Shown one piece after another: positions 54,499 through 64,000 of a stretch of DNA of 64,000 nucleotides (its first letter is position 1; each line of letters opens with the position of its first letter). The position numbers and the translations under genes are program-made. Below the pieces are notes generated by a model that was not told the DNA's origin, did not search any database, and was given only the letters and a program-made list of their open reading frames with translations. The DNA is taken from NCBI RefSeq assembly GCF_024586455.1, contig NW_026089624.1, forward strand, positions 5,175,341 through 5,239,340, read 5' to 3'. This stretch comes from Bactrocera neohumeralis (taxonomy: Eukaryota; Arthropoda; Insecta; Diptera; Tephritidae).

Positions 54499-57027
54499 TT
54501 AAGCTGAAGGGAATTTTGTAAGCTTATCAATAAACGTAACAAACGATAACTTTTTAAAATGGAATATATCTATATGGATAATTTGATTTTTTTTTGTTGC
54601 CTTTTCAGTAAAATGAAATAGAGGTCTAATCGGTTTTCTTGAATATTTAATTTGTTGACATTTTTCGCAATTATTAATAATAAGTTGTATTTGTTCTTTT
54701 AATTTTGGAAAATAAATTTTGTTTTTTAACGTATGATATGTTTCATTGATACCACTGTGCATAGACTCATTGTTATGGTATAAGGCTATTTGTTTGTGAA
54801 GTATTTCTTCATTTTCTATTTCAGTTACTCTTTGGGTACATTTAACAAAATTGATTTTATTATCATGTGAAAACATAGAAATCAATATTTGTTGTATTTT
54901 ATGATAATCTTTATCCGATACTTCAGAAAAAATTCCTATTCTACATACACATTTTAATATTATTCTTCAAAATATTTCTAATAATTGTTTCATTTTCAAG
55001 TGGATTTATTTGAATTATTTTTCTTTTATGCACTACTTTTATTTCAAATGAAGGACTAAATGTTAATATTATTTTAATTTTGTATTTATTTACTATTTCC
55101 TCTTTTATAATAATATGCTCTAAAAGCTCTTCTTCTGCTGAATGAATAGTTTCTGACATTTCGAAATTCGATTCATTAGAATTATTTTCGTTTATTTTTG
55201 GAGAATTTTCTAAACGACTTAGAAAGTCTGCCACCTTATTTTCTTTGCCATTTACATACTCAATTTCGTAATTAAATTTTTGTAGCTTTAAAAGCCATCG
55301 TTGATGACGAGGGGAACATTCTTTGCCTTTATATTTATTATTAAGATATTTTATAGGACAATGGTCTGTAACAATGCGAAATTTTTTTCCATATATATAT
55401 ATGGCCTGAGGTAAGTAACAGCATAAATAATTGCAAGGAATTCCTTATCCATTGTACTATAATTTTGTTCATGATTATTAAGGGTCCTGGATATGTAACA
55501 TACCGGATGTCCTTGTTGGGAAAAAACTGCCCCAATCGCATGATCACTAGCATCAGTTGTAATAACAAATTCCTTGTCATATTCAGGATATTTTAAAATA
55601 GGATGAGAAGATATTAATGCTTTAAGATTCTCAAAACTTGATATATGTATATTGCGGCTCATTTATATTAATTTTATAATCCTTTTTCAAATACTTTATC
55701 ATTGGATACGCAATGTTTGAATAATCCTTAATAAATTTACGGTAATAACCCGTTATACCTAGAAATCCTTTTAATTGCTTTTCAGTTTTTGGAATCTGTA
55801 AGTTTTGTATTATTTCGATTTTGTTTGGATTTGGTTTTATTTCATTTGCCGTTAAAATATGACCTAAAAAAGGAGTTTCTTTTTGAAGAAAACTACACTT
55901 TTCGGGTCGGATTTTTAAATTATGCTCTTGTAATTTGGAACAAATTTTCTGTAAGGATATTTCATGCTCTTCTAGAGAGGTGGAAAATATAAGGATGTCA
56001 TCCAGGTATACCACACAGATTTTATTAATATATTCTCTCAGAACTTCATTAATTAATCTCTGAAACGTCGCAGGGGCGTTTTTGAGTCCAAATAGCATTC
56101 TAACATACTCATACAATCCAGATGTTGCTACAAATGCTGTTTTCTCAATATCCTTTTCTGCCATTAATATCTGGTGGTAACCCTTTGCTAAATCCAAGGT
56201 GCTGAAGTATTGCGCGTTACCTTATTTATCTAAAATACTGTCGATGTTAGGCAAAGGATACTTATCATCAATAGTAAGTTGATTTAGCCTCCTATAATCC
56301 ACTACAATTCTGTACTTTTGAATACCAGACTTATCTTTCTTTTTTGGTACAACTATAATAGGAGAGCTGTACTTGCTTCTGTTCTTCCTTATGATTCCTT
56401 GTGTTTCCATATCATTAATTTGTTTTCTAACTTCCTCTTCGTGTTTTGGTGGTAATCTATAATCTTGAGTTAATTTGTTGATTACTAATAGTCCTTATTT
56501 CATGAACAATTGAATTTGTATTAGTTAAACTATCACCTTCTCTATATATTAATTTACTAAATTTTTTCAAAAGTTTATTAATTACTTGTTTTTCTTGGTT
56601 ATTCAAGTGACTTAAATCTATAGTTTGGTCTTCACTAATTTCCGTAACTTCTCCATAATTTTGCACTATTTTTGATAAAAAAGGAAGACGTATATTATTA
56701 CCTAGTTTAATTTCGAAATTTTCTACATCTATACCTTTCATATTCTTTACTATCCAATCCATACCTAGTATTAAATCAAATGGTTTATTAAATTGCAACA
56801 TTATCCATTTCATTCTAGCATTTTGTGGAGCACTAAACTCATTTGGACATGGTGTAATTACCTTTTTACTAGGATTACTGACCACGCCATTAATTGTATT
56901 TAATATATTTTTTTTCTTTTTCATTAATTGTAGGTAAATAAAATTTATTAAAACTTAATAACTTTCCTTAAGTATGCTTAAAGTTGATCCTGTGTCTACT
57001 AGTGCTATCCATTGATTATTAAATAAA
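54499..57027 (-). pseudogene. 17.6/297-like pol: protease, RT, RNase H, partial integrase
   Basis: From 57027 downwards: ALVDTGSTLSILKES (aspartic protease active site) directly beside the mini-me insertion, then FDLILGMDWIVKN (about 56790). The RT follows, with SSPIIVVPKKKDKSG, VVDYRRLNQLT, an in-frame stop at 56221, LDLAKGYHQI, FGLKNAPATFQRLI and the catalytic VVYLDDILIF (about 56010). RNase H: ITTDASDHAIGAVFSQQGHP (about 55560). Integrase: the HHCC zinc region ending NCEKCQQIKYSRKP and the first catalytic Asp block IIHIDIFHF, then the sequence ends at 54499. The remaining integrase core is deleted. Confidence 0.88.
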
Positions 57028-57031
57028 GTAA

Positions 57032-58094
57032 TTTTTATACTCTCGCAACAATGTTGCTAAGGAGAGTATTATAGTTTTGTTCACATAACGGTTGTTTGTA
57101 AGTCCTAAAACTAAAAGAGTCAGATATAGGGTTATGCATACCAAAGTGATCAGGGCGACGAGTAGAGTCGAAATCCGGATGTCTGTCTGTCCGTCCGTCC
57201 GTGCAAGCTGTAACTTGAGTAAAAATTGAGATATCATGTTGAAACTTGGTACACGTATTCCTTGGCTCCATAAGAAGGTTAAGTTCGAAGATGGGCAAAA
57301 TCGGCCCACTGCCACGCCCACAAAATGGCGGAAACCGAAAAGCTATAGAGTGTCATAACTAAGCCATAAATAAAGATATTAAAATGAAATTTGGCACAAA
57401 GGATCGCATTAGGGAGGGGCATATTTGGACGTAATTTTTGTTGGAAAAGTGGGCGTGGCCCCGCCCCCTAATAAGTTTTTTATACATATCTCGGAATTTA
57501 CTATAGCTATGTCAACCAAACTCTATAGAGTCGTTTCCTTCAGGCATTTCCATATACAGTTCAAAAATGGAAGAAATCGGATAATAACCACGCCCACCTC
57601 CCATACAAAGGTTATGTTGAAAATCACTTAAAGTGCGTTAACCGACTAACAAATAACGTCAGAAATCCTAGATTTTACGGAACGAACTGCAGAAGGAAGC
57701 TGCACCCAGACTTTTTTTAAAAATTGAAAATGGGCGTGGCCTCGCCCACTTATGGACCAAGAACCATATCTCAGGAGCTACTAGACCGATTTCAATGAAA
57801 TTCGGTATATAATATTTTCTTAACACCCTGATGACATGTACGAAATATGGGTGAAATCGGTTCATAACCACGCCTTCTTCCAATATAACGCTATTTTGAA
57901 TTCCATCTGATGCCTTTTCTGTATAATACGAGTATATACATTAGGAACCAATGATGATAGCGGAATAAAACTTTAAAAAAATACGGTATTTGAAAGATAT
58001 GTAAATGACGTATAATGAAATCTCGATTATCACTTTATCATGCGAGAGTATAAAATGTTCGGTGACACCCGAACTTAGCCCTTCCTTACTTGTT
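57032..58094 (+). mobile_element. mini-me-like repeat, complete copy F, inside the LTR element
   Basis: This copy starts TTTTTATACTCTCGCAACAA and ends CTTACTTGTT. It has the same hairpins, core and a short (GTCY)n tract (57181-57202) as copies C and D. It is inserted between gag and protease of the LTR element, on the opposite strand. Its close match to C and D suggests recent movement of this family. Confidence 0.85.
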
Positions 58095-58123
58095 ATATAT
58101 ATTTTTGTAAAATCCTAGGCTAA

Positions 58124-59107
58124 TTAAAAAAAAAATTCTTTTGTATCGTTTCTTTCTTCTTCAGTATGACTTACTGTATCTATTTCCATTGGAATAACTG
58201 ATTGCCTGGTTTGCTGTGTATTATTATAGCTATTATTATTACGTCTATTGGAACTGCCAGGATTTGGCCTTTGACTATTTAATTGATTAGAATTGGTAAA
58301 ATTTCCGCTATTACCCCTACGAAGGTTATTATTAGTAACTACATTTTGGCTAGAAGGTCTACTGTTACTATTTTGATCCCTAAAACTACTTGTATTATTT
58401 TGTTGATAGTTTGGTTCGCTGTTAAATTGATTTTGAAATTTATTGCTTGAATAGTTTTTTGAATTATTCTTTATTAAAAGAAAAGTATTTAAATTTCCTT
58501 CATCCATTCCTATGAATTCATGAATGGTAGCCTCAGCACTGGCTAAACTAATTATATTTCTAATGGCATATGCAAATGTTCCAGAAGCTAACTGTTTAAT
58601 CCTTTGGATTAACATTCCGGAAAAAATCTCCCTCATCGTTACACCATTATCATCAAATGCACAAAATTCAGTTATATCATTTATAATGGCTTTCACTTTT
58701 TTGCTTAAATCTAAAATAGAACTTACTCTAAGTAACGTTATATCCCTAGTTAACTGCATCTGGTCCTTCGAGAAGTGCTGTTTCAACTTCTTCTTGCAAG
58801 TATCCCAGTCTGCTGGTCTGTCCAGTTGCAAATAATTTTTGGCATCTCCTTGTATTTTCAAGTCGAACACAATTTGAAAAATTAATTCTTTCTGTGACTC
58901 ATAATCCACCATAACTCGATCAACTGAGTTAATAAATGCAGGTAGCATTTTCGATTCACCATTGAAAGGGGGTAAATATTTTAAATCCCTTTCAATTTTA
59001 TTTCTTAAGGATGTTGATTTCTGCGCCGCTGATTGGGCCAAAAGCCTTGTGATCGCACTAAGGCATTGAGCCATGGTAGCGTTATCTGGCAAATTTTCAT
59101 CAGCCAT
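58124..59107 (-). CDS. 17.6/297-like gag
   Basis: The start is taken at the ATG of MADENLPDNATMAQCLSAIT (59107); the frame is open upstream to 59218, but that part lacks gag similarity. The protein has a central capsid-like region (LKYLPPFNGESKMLPAFINS, YESQKELIFQIVFDLKIQGD, WDTCKKKLKQHF) and a long Asn/Gln/Ser/Arg-rich tail without zinc knuckles, as in 17.6/297-type gag. It stops near 58124, 30 bases from the mini-me insertion, so the end of gag may be altered. The roughly 328-residue frame is intact, unlike pol. Confidence 0.78.
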   Translation of the reverse strand: MADENLPDNATMAQCLSAITRLLAQSAAQKSTSLRNKIERDLKYLPPFNGESKMLPAFINSVDRVMVDYESQKELIFQIVFDLKIQGDAKNYLQLDRPADWDTCKKKLKQHFSKDQMQLTRDITLLRVSSILDLSKKVKAIINDITEFCAFDDNGVTMREIFSGMLIQRIKQLASGTFAYAIRNIISLASAEATIHEFIGMDEGNLNTFLLIKNNSKNYSSNKFQNQFNSEPNYQQNNTSSFRDQNSNSRPSSQNVVTNNNLRRGNSGNFTNSNQLNSQRPNPGSSNRRNNNSYNNTQQTRQSVIPMEIDTVSHTEEERNDTKEFFF

Positions 59108-60106
59108 TGTTAAATTATTTAGTTTTGTACTACGTTGTAAAAAATTCAAATAGTTTTTGTAGATTTTAAAGCTTTTTTTTTGTAACTTTTTTATTTGATT
59201 CAAAAACCAAGAAGTCACTACTTTCAGAGTTCAAAATACTTTCAAGAGCAATATACTTGCTCAAAAACTTTTTGCCTTCACTTTGTTTAAGGTTAACCGT
59301 GGTAAAAAGTATTTCGGTTGATTCACTAGTTTTATAAACTTTATAATATGAATTTAATTTGTTCAAAGTTTTTGCACTCGCACAGTTTCTTATAATTTTG
59401 TTTTTTTTTTTTTTTTTGTTTTTATTTAATAAATGTTCACTGTCTGTGTTGTTTCTGAAGCAAAAATATGCCTTCGTTTTCAACACTTTTTATTTGTTTA
59501 AAATTTTTTTATAAAATTAACTTTTTATTGCCTGCGTTGCTTCTGCGGTATAAATTTGAAACACCTTCGTTTTCAACACTTTTAGGCTATAGCAGTAACC
59601 GACTGCGCCAGTTAAAGAAAAATAAGTCCACGAACTGCGAGTCAGAATAATATGACTTTATTCATTAACATCCGAAACTTAAATTCAAATTATTTCTAAC
59701 TGCTTAGCCTATTTATAGTAGTGAGTAAACAAATATTTTATATCCGCTATCCTTACAATTTGTTGTTTGCTTAATCGGACCATTTAACGGTCGCTCTTTG
59801 GTTTGATCATTACTGCTATGACAACAACAACATTAGCTACAGACATTTGTCAGGTGATTCGGCGGTTGTCCTGATCGCCGATGAATGTTATTTTATCACA
59901 GCATTGTTGCTGCACATGTTGTTGTTGACAAACAAGTGTCTTCATTGTTTGTTGTTGCATTATTTTGTATTACATGTTTAACATCTCATTTGTTTACAAG
60001 TTATTGGTTTTCGTCTAGCTGTGCATGTACATATATGTATGTTTATATTTAAGTAATTATATGTAAGTATATGATAAGTTAGTTTGTAAATTATTATTTT
60101 TACATA

Positions 60107-61285
60107 CAGTCGAACTTCCATAACTCGAATCACTATTATCCCAAAAAAAACTTCGACTTAGGGAGACTTCGAGTTATAGAAAAAATTTTTTTTTAAAAGA
60201 AACTCAATTGCTACTTTAGAGTATATTAAATGATGAATATGTATTTGTTGTTTAAAACACACATTACAGAAAACTGTAATAAATTACAGTGAAGTGAAGT
60301 ATTCAGAAATAGTATAGTGCTCATCAACTGTAGTGTCATTTGTTTGCAAATAAATACTCAATGTTCGCAAGCATTTGGAGGCTGGTGAATAGTTTCTTCT
60401 ACCGATCCCTCGCCGTCACTCTCCGTTCCGCTTAATATTGGATCATCTAATTCAGGGCAGTAATTCTCAACAATATCAGCATCTGTAGGAAAGCCAGTTG
60501 TGCAAAGGTCATTATCTACTGCAATATAATCCTGAAGAGTAGCACTGCAAGTTATTTTGTTTGCTTTTAACCATGCTTCGTAATCAGCTTCAATTACATT
60601 TCGATATTCATCAGTAGTACTTAAAAACTCAGAGGTATGTCATCTTCCTCTTCCCATTCAGAGTATTGACCAAATCCAGCTTTTTTGAAGCAATTCGCTA
60701 TGGTTTGATTTTTGACGTCAATATCCCAAGCTTTTGTTACATGATGCAATCCGTAAGTGTAATATCTTGTTTTTCGTTTGCCTCTATACGCTTTAGTGCT
60801 TCTTTTACTATTTTGGTACGATAAAAAACTTTCAAGTTTTGAATTACTCCCTGATCCAGCGGCTGTAATTTAGAGGTCATATTCGGTGGAAAAAATGCCA
60901 GTTCAATGGCTTTCAGTTTGCTTTGTACGTCTTTAGAATGTGCTGGGCAATTTTCAATAAACAATAAAATTTTTCGGCCAGTACTTTGAAAGCGCTTATC
61001 CAAATTTAGAACCCATCCTTCAAAAATTTGGCCAGTCATCCAGGCCTTGGAGTTATAGGCCAGGATACTGCGAGTTGTAGAATGAGAGAAAAGCACATTA
61101 CTTCGAGTTATAGAAGTCATAATTATGTATTTTCGTTCGAGTTATGGAGAACTTCGAGTTATGGAAGTTCGAGTTACGGAAGGAAATTTATATGTTAATT
61201 ACTCTCTTAATGCTACTGCCAACCCATTTAGTTCGAGTTAGAGAAAATTCGAGTTAAAGAAGTTCGAGTTATGGAAGTTCGACTG
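60107..61285 (-). mobile_element. Tigger/pogo-type DNA transposon in the LTR
   Basis: The ends CAGTCGAACTTCCATAACTC and inverted (GAGTTATGGAAGTTCGACTG) are exact terminal repeats over about 24 bases, with TA at 60105-60106 and 61286-61287. Subterminal TTCGAGTTA words recur at 61130-61280. The transposase is coded on the minus strand. Length is 1179 bp against roughly 2-2.5 kb for complete members, so it is internally deleted. Confidence 0.9.
60640..61120 (-). pseudogene. Tigger/pogo transposase catalytic fragment (DDE_1)
   Basis: The open frame 61120-60737 reads AWMTGQIFEGWVLNLDKRFQ, RKILLFIENCPAHSKDVQSK, LAFFPPNMTSKLQPLDQGVI and QNLKVFYRTKIVKEALKRIE. In FIENCPAH the usual catalytic Asp (DNCPAH) is Glu, and the third Asp is present in PLDQG. 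Beyond a frameshift near 60740 the continuation reads AWDIDVKNQTIANCFKKAGF. The DNA-binding N-terminus is missing. Confidence 0.85.
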
Positions 61286-61332
61286 TATATATATATATAT
61301 ATATGTATGTATATATGTATGTACATACAACT

Positions 61333-62148
61333 GGCGCGATAATTAGAACAGATGAACAAACAACAGCAGAAGGAGGTAGCCAGCTGGAGCACATAGAGAG
61401 GAAAAAAAAGCAAAAGGCGGTAACATATGCATATACATACATACACCCTGCAAAGCTTACCATACGAGTACAAAGTGAGAGTATTATGTTCTTTTTAATT
61501 TATTATATGCAAATACATACTATGTATTGCTAAAACGCCGCTTCAACGGCTTGATAAAAAAGGAAAAAAAATCTAAACACGGTAAAAGCAAAAAAGCAAT
61601 ACCGCTTAACGCATTCGATATATACATTTATGTATAATTTAATAAATATTAATTGGATGTCTACTGTATATATGTAAGTACGCTTACCTTCGTGTGGTCT
61701 TAACACAATTAACCCTCCAACAAAATAAAAGTTCAAATATTCACTTGCACCAGTATCCAGCAATAACCCTCATACTCGATTACGTAATAAGCAGGATTGC
61801 TTAAAATTATTAAGCGAAGGCAAAAATTAAAATCATAGCGTAAAAACAACACAACACAAAAAAACAGACATACATAGATTTCCATATACTTACATACTAT
61901 ATATTCGTAATTCTACATATAACAAAAATATATACATACTTACATACATACATAAGAGCATAAGTGCCTTCACATCACTCATTTCGTTTGCGCTCTTTTC
62001 GCAGTGCGAACATATTTATGTACATATGAACATTTATATACATATACAAATGTAAGTACAACGATATAAAATCCGCCTATCTCTTACCCTACACTGAGTA
62101 CTGGCAAATTATTAAAAACAAAAAGCAAAAATCAATTAATCTTATAAT
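61333..62148. other. Non-coding, microsatellite-like
   Basis: Contains many ATACATAC/TATGTA runs and A-rich tracts but no coding frame or terminal repeats. It may be original intergenic or intronic DNA into which the LTR element inserted. Confidence 0.4.
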
Positions 62149-62260
62149 CAGTGGCGTAGCTACAACTTCGGGCGCCCGGGGCCAAGGATGTTCTGCCGCC
62201 CCCCTTTATCTACCTAGATCTAGATTTGCCTCTTCACCGATTCACGAAAACTCGGAATCG
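62149..62260 (+). mobile_element. hAT-type element terminus (single end)
   Basis: CAGTGGCGTAGCTACAACTT followed by GGGCGCCCGGGGCC and a CCGCCCCCC run resembles the terminal repeat of non-autonomous hAT elements. No partner end was found before BEL/Pao coding sequence begins near 62300, so this is an isolated end. Confidence 0.5.
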
Positions 62261-62289
62261 TTATTAGAAATAAAAAGTCAAAATCTGAA

Positions 62290-64000
62290 AAATGTTTGAA
62301 CCCAAGCGGCTCATGACGCCATTGTAGACTCTGACGATTCAGATCTACCACACAATTTTAAATTATCTGCTTACGCCATTTACGAAAACTGCTCAGACCA
62401 GTACGAAGAAACAAAAACTATGATCTACGATCAACTAAAGCTCATTAAAGCAATTGCACCTACTCCCCACAGTAGAGTAGAGCTGCCACAAATAGACAGT
62501 CAAAAGGCAAGTTCAGGCATCCAACTCGAGGTGCCCGCATGTGACACAGAAACCTTTCACGGAGGTTATGAAGAATGGCCGTCCTTCCGGGACATGTTCA
62601 CAGTCGTGTACATAAACCATCCTCAATTATCACAAGCGCAAAAATTGTATCACCTCAGATACAAAACGAAAGGTCAAGCAGGCATAATAGTAAACAGTTC
62701 GCTCTTAATGACGATAATTTCAATTGGGCTTGGGAAGCTCTAAAAGCTAGATATGAAAACGAAAGAATACTGGTCGATAAGCAGGTAACGACACTATTAA
62801 ACTTGCCGAAAATCAAGAAAGAAACAAGTGAAGAATTTGTACGACTACAATCCCCTGTTTCTAATTGTTTGTCGGTTCTATCGACACTAAATATTCCCAC
62901 AGACAGCTGGGACCCAAATATGGTAAACATTTGCACTGCCGCATTACCAGAAAAGTCGTTACTTCTATTGGAGCAATCGCTCTCATCACGGAAAAAGTGC
63001 CCAACGTAGCAACAAATGAAAGATTTTCTCACCACCCAATATGAAATTGCGGAAAGGAAAGGTTAGAAGAAAATATAATCAAAACTAAGAACTTTAAACA
63101 CGACCAAAATAGAAGCTTAAATAGACCCAAAGCTAGAAGCAAAACCAAATCAAACAGAATTTTTTACAAAACACAATCGTTCACATCCGAACAAAGAAAA
63201 CATACGTCATGCGAACTATGCACAAGAGGGCATAAGCTTAAAACTTGCGAGAAGTTTAAAAAATTAAACATAAATGAAAGGAACAACTTTGTCAGTCAAA
63301 AAGACTCTGTACAAACTGCTTGTCCCACTCACACTATCTTAAAAATTGCAAAAGCAAGTTTAACTGCTTATATTGTCACAAAAGACACAATTTAATGCTT
63401 CATTACAGCAGATATCACATCTCACCCCAAAGAAGCGCTTACACACAAAGAACCACGGGTTTAATTGCAAAAGTAAATCCTGAAAAGCTAATTTCTAAAA
63501 ATTGCCAGGTGACACCATGTTACTCAAAGGCACAAAAAGCTCAAACGCTGCACATCGAAACACAAAGTGAATCAGTTTCAAAAATAGTTACCTCCATACC
63601 AAGTCAAGTTGACTATAATACAAACAAATGCCTTAATTCACAATAAAGGAAATTTCAAAAGTCAAGGAAACTTCTCCCTATATCAAACAAAACTCTAGAA
63701 GATCAGTATTGTGAAGACTTCTCCGAAGCCACAACTACTCCATCAAATAATGGCCGGTGCGTCGTACGACTACCACTAGAGCCAGAATTTTCCAATACTC
63801 CACAAATTGGTATAAAAAACAAAGTCAGAGTTACCTCTGACAGTCGATATATTAAAAGCACATGAAACTTTCGGCTCCGCAGGATGGCTTTCGCCAATAA
63901 TGATACAAAATCCTGCTTAAAAATCTCAAGCTATGTGGCGCGATACTAAACGTCAAATTAGTACATAGGCACTTGAACATAAAATATAACAAGTGTCTCA
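62290..64000 (+). mobile_element. BEL/Pao retrotransposon fragment, plus strand
   Basis: Gag (DUF1759-type), zinc knuckles and, after an internal deletion, RT sequence on the plus strand running off the right edge. It is a different lineage from the element at 1-3690. No LTR is visible in the window. Confidence 0.75.
62340..64000 (+). pseudogene. BEL/Pao gag-pol, frameshifted and deleted
   Basis: Gag reads KTMIYDQLKLIKAIAPTPHS, ETFHGGYEEWPSFRDMFTVV and LSQAQKLYHLRYKTKGQA. It shifts frame near 62690, then FNWAWEALKARYENERILVD and STLNIPTDSWDP follow. Zinc knuckles CELCTRGHKLKTC (63210-63250) and CLYCHKRHNLMLHYSRYH (63366-63420) come next. After 63650 the protease is missing and RT-type residues appear: NNGRCVVRLPLEPEFSNTPQ (63749-63808) and HETFGSAGWLSPIMI (63860s). 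Stops and frameshifts throughout. Confidence 0.75.

Larger units (their letters stand above)
53715..61332 (-). mobile_element. 17.6/297-like Ty3/gypsy LTR element with nested insertions
   Basis: The element has two LTRs (AGT...ACT ends), a target duplication GGCG at 53711-53714 and 61333-61336, a tRNA-Ser-type primer site (TGGCGCAGTCGGT, minus strand near 59610-59598) and a purine tract (GGGGGAG) beside the 3' LTR. Minus-strand order is LTR, gag, protease, RT, RNase H, partial integrase, LTR. The element lacks most of integrase and any envelope gene. It contains a mini-me-like repeat (57032-58094) and a Tigger-like element in its 5' LTR (60107-61285). Confidence 0.9.
59610..61332 (-). repeat. 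5' LTR of the 17.6/297-like element, split by a Tigger-like element
   Basis: The LTR starts AGTTAAAGAAAAATAAG at 59610 and ends CATACAACT at 61332. Bases 60107-61285 are the inserted DNA transposon. The primer site lies at 59592-59609 just inside, overlapping the LTR by one base, as the minus strand reads AACTGGCGCAGTC. Flank GGCG follows. Confidence 0.88.

Overview
The window is eukaryotic, AT-rich and packed with transposable elements. It looks like a higher fly (Diptera, Cyclorrhapha; possibly a tephritid, which is inference). The reasons are six exons of a shaven/Pax2-type gene with a Drosophila-like C-terminal tail, several copies of a dipteran mini-me-like (GTCY)n repeat, BEL/Pao and 17.6/297-type LTR elements, Jockey/CR1, I-like and R1-like LINEs, many mariner lineages, hAT, Tc1, Tigger/pogo and Helitron pieces. 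No bacterial-type features are present.

The only host gene I can support lies on the minus strand at 27940-38129. Six exons join with consistent phases and encode roughly 425 residues of the C-terminal half of shaven (sv; Pax2/5/8 class), ending at a stop at 27940-27942. The paired domain is not seen and should lie 5' of these exons, at coordinates above 38129 and probably beyond the window. Two of the five introns use GC-AG splice sites. Everything from 38130 upward is therefore probably sv intron or upstream DNA filled with transposons, and everything below 27940 is downstream of the gene.

Layout. 1-3690: minus-strand BEL/Pao element running off the left edge, next to or inside a plus-strand Jockey/CR1 LINE (3691-9470). 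That LINE is itself interrupted by a partial hAT (4981-5312) and a complete 1.93-kb hAT with a perfect 8-bp target duplication (6359-8286). 9715-12135: minus-strand I-like LINE. 12313-14236: a deleted mariner and a broken Helitron helicase. 14262-19860: non-coding DNA with a long-inverted-repeat element, a 115-bp palindrome and a diverged mini-me copy. 20115-24902: an internally deleted Jockey LINE followed by three head-to-tail mini-me copies. 25690-27228: a mariner and a MITE. 27940-38129: sv exons, with transposon relics in the larger introns. 38686-49171: deleted mariners, an R1-like LINE carrying a hAT with perfect target duplication, two MITEs, a second LINE fragment carrying a mariner, and a large foldback. 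49611-52010: a Tc1 transposase interrupted by a mariner and by an unclassified insert. 52280-53705: two minus-strand mini-me copies. 53715-61332: a minus-strand 17.6/297-like LTR element with target duplication GGCG, with a mini-me in its coding region and a Tigger/pogo element in its 5' LTR. 62149-64000: one hAT end and a plus-strand BEL/Pao element running off the right edge.

Nearly all transposon genes are broken by frameshifts, stops or deletions. The nesting gives relative ages: LINEs and Tc1 are older than the hAT and mariner insertions within them, and the LTR element is older than the mini-me and Tigger inside it. I found no convincing new molecular system. The most interesting points are the sv exon chain with GC-AG introns, two copies of a mariner that share one deletion and keep only the DNA-binding half of the transposase, the mini-me arrays, and several perfect hairpins or foldbacks.
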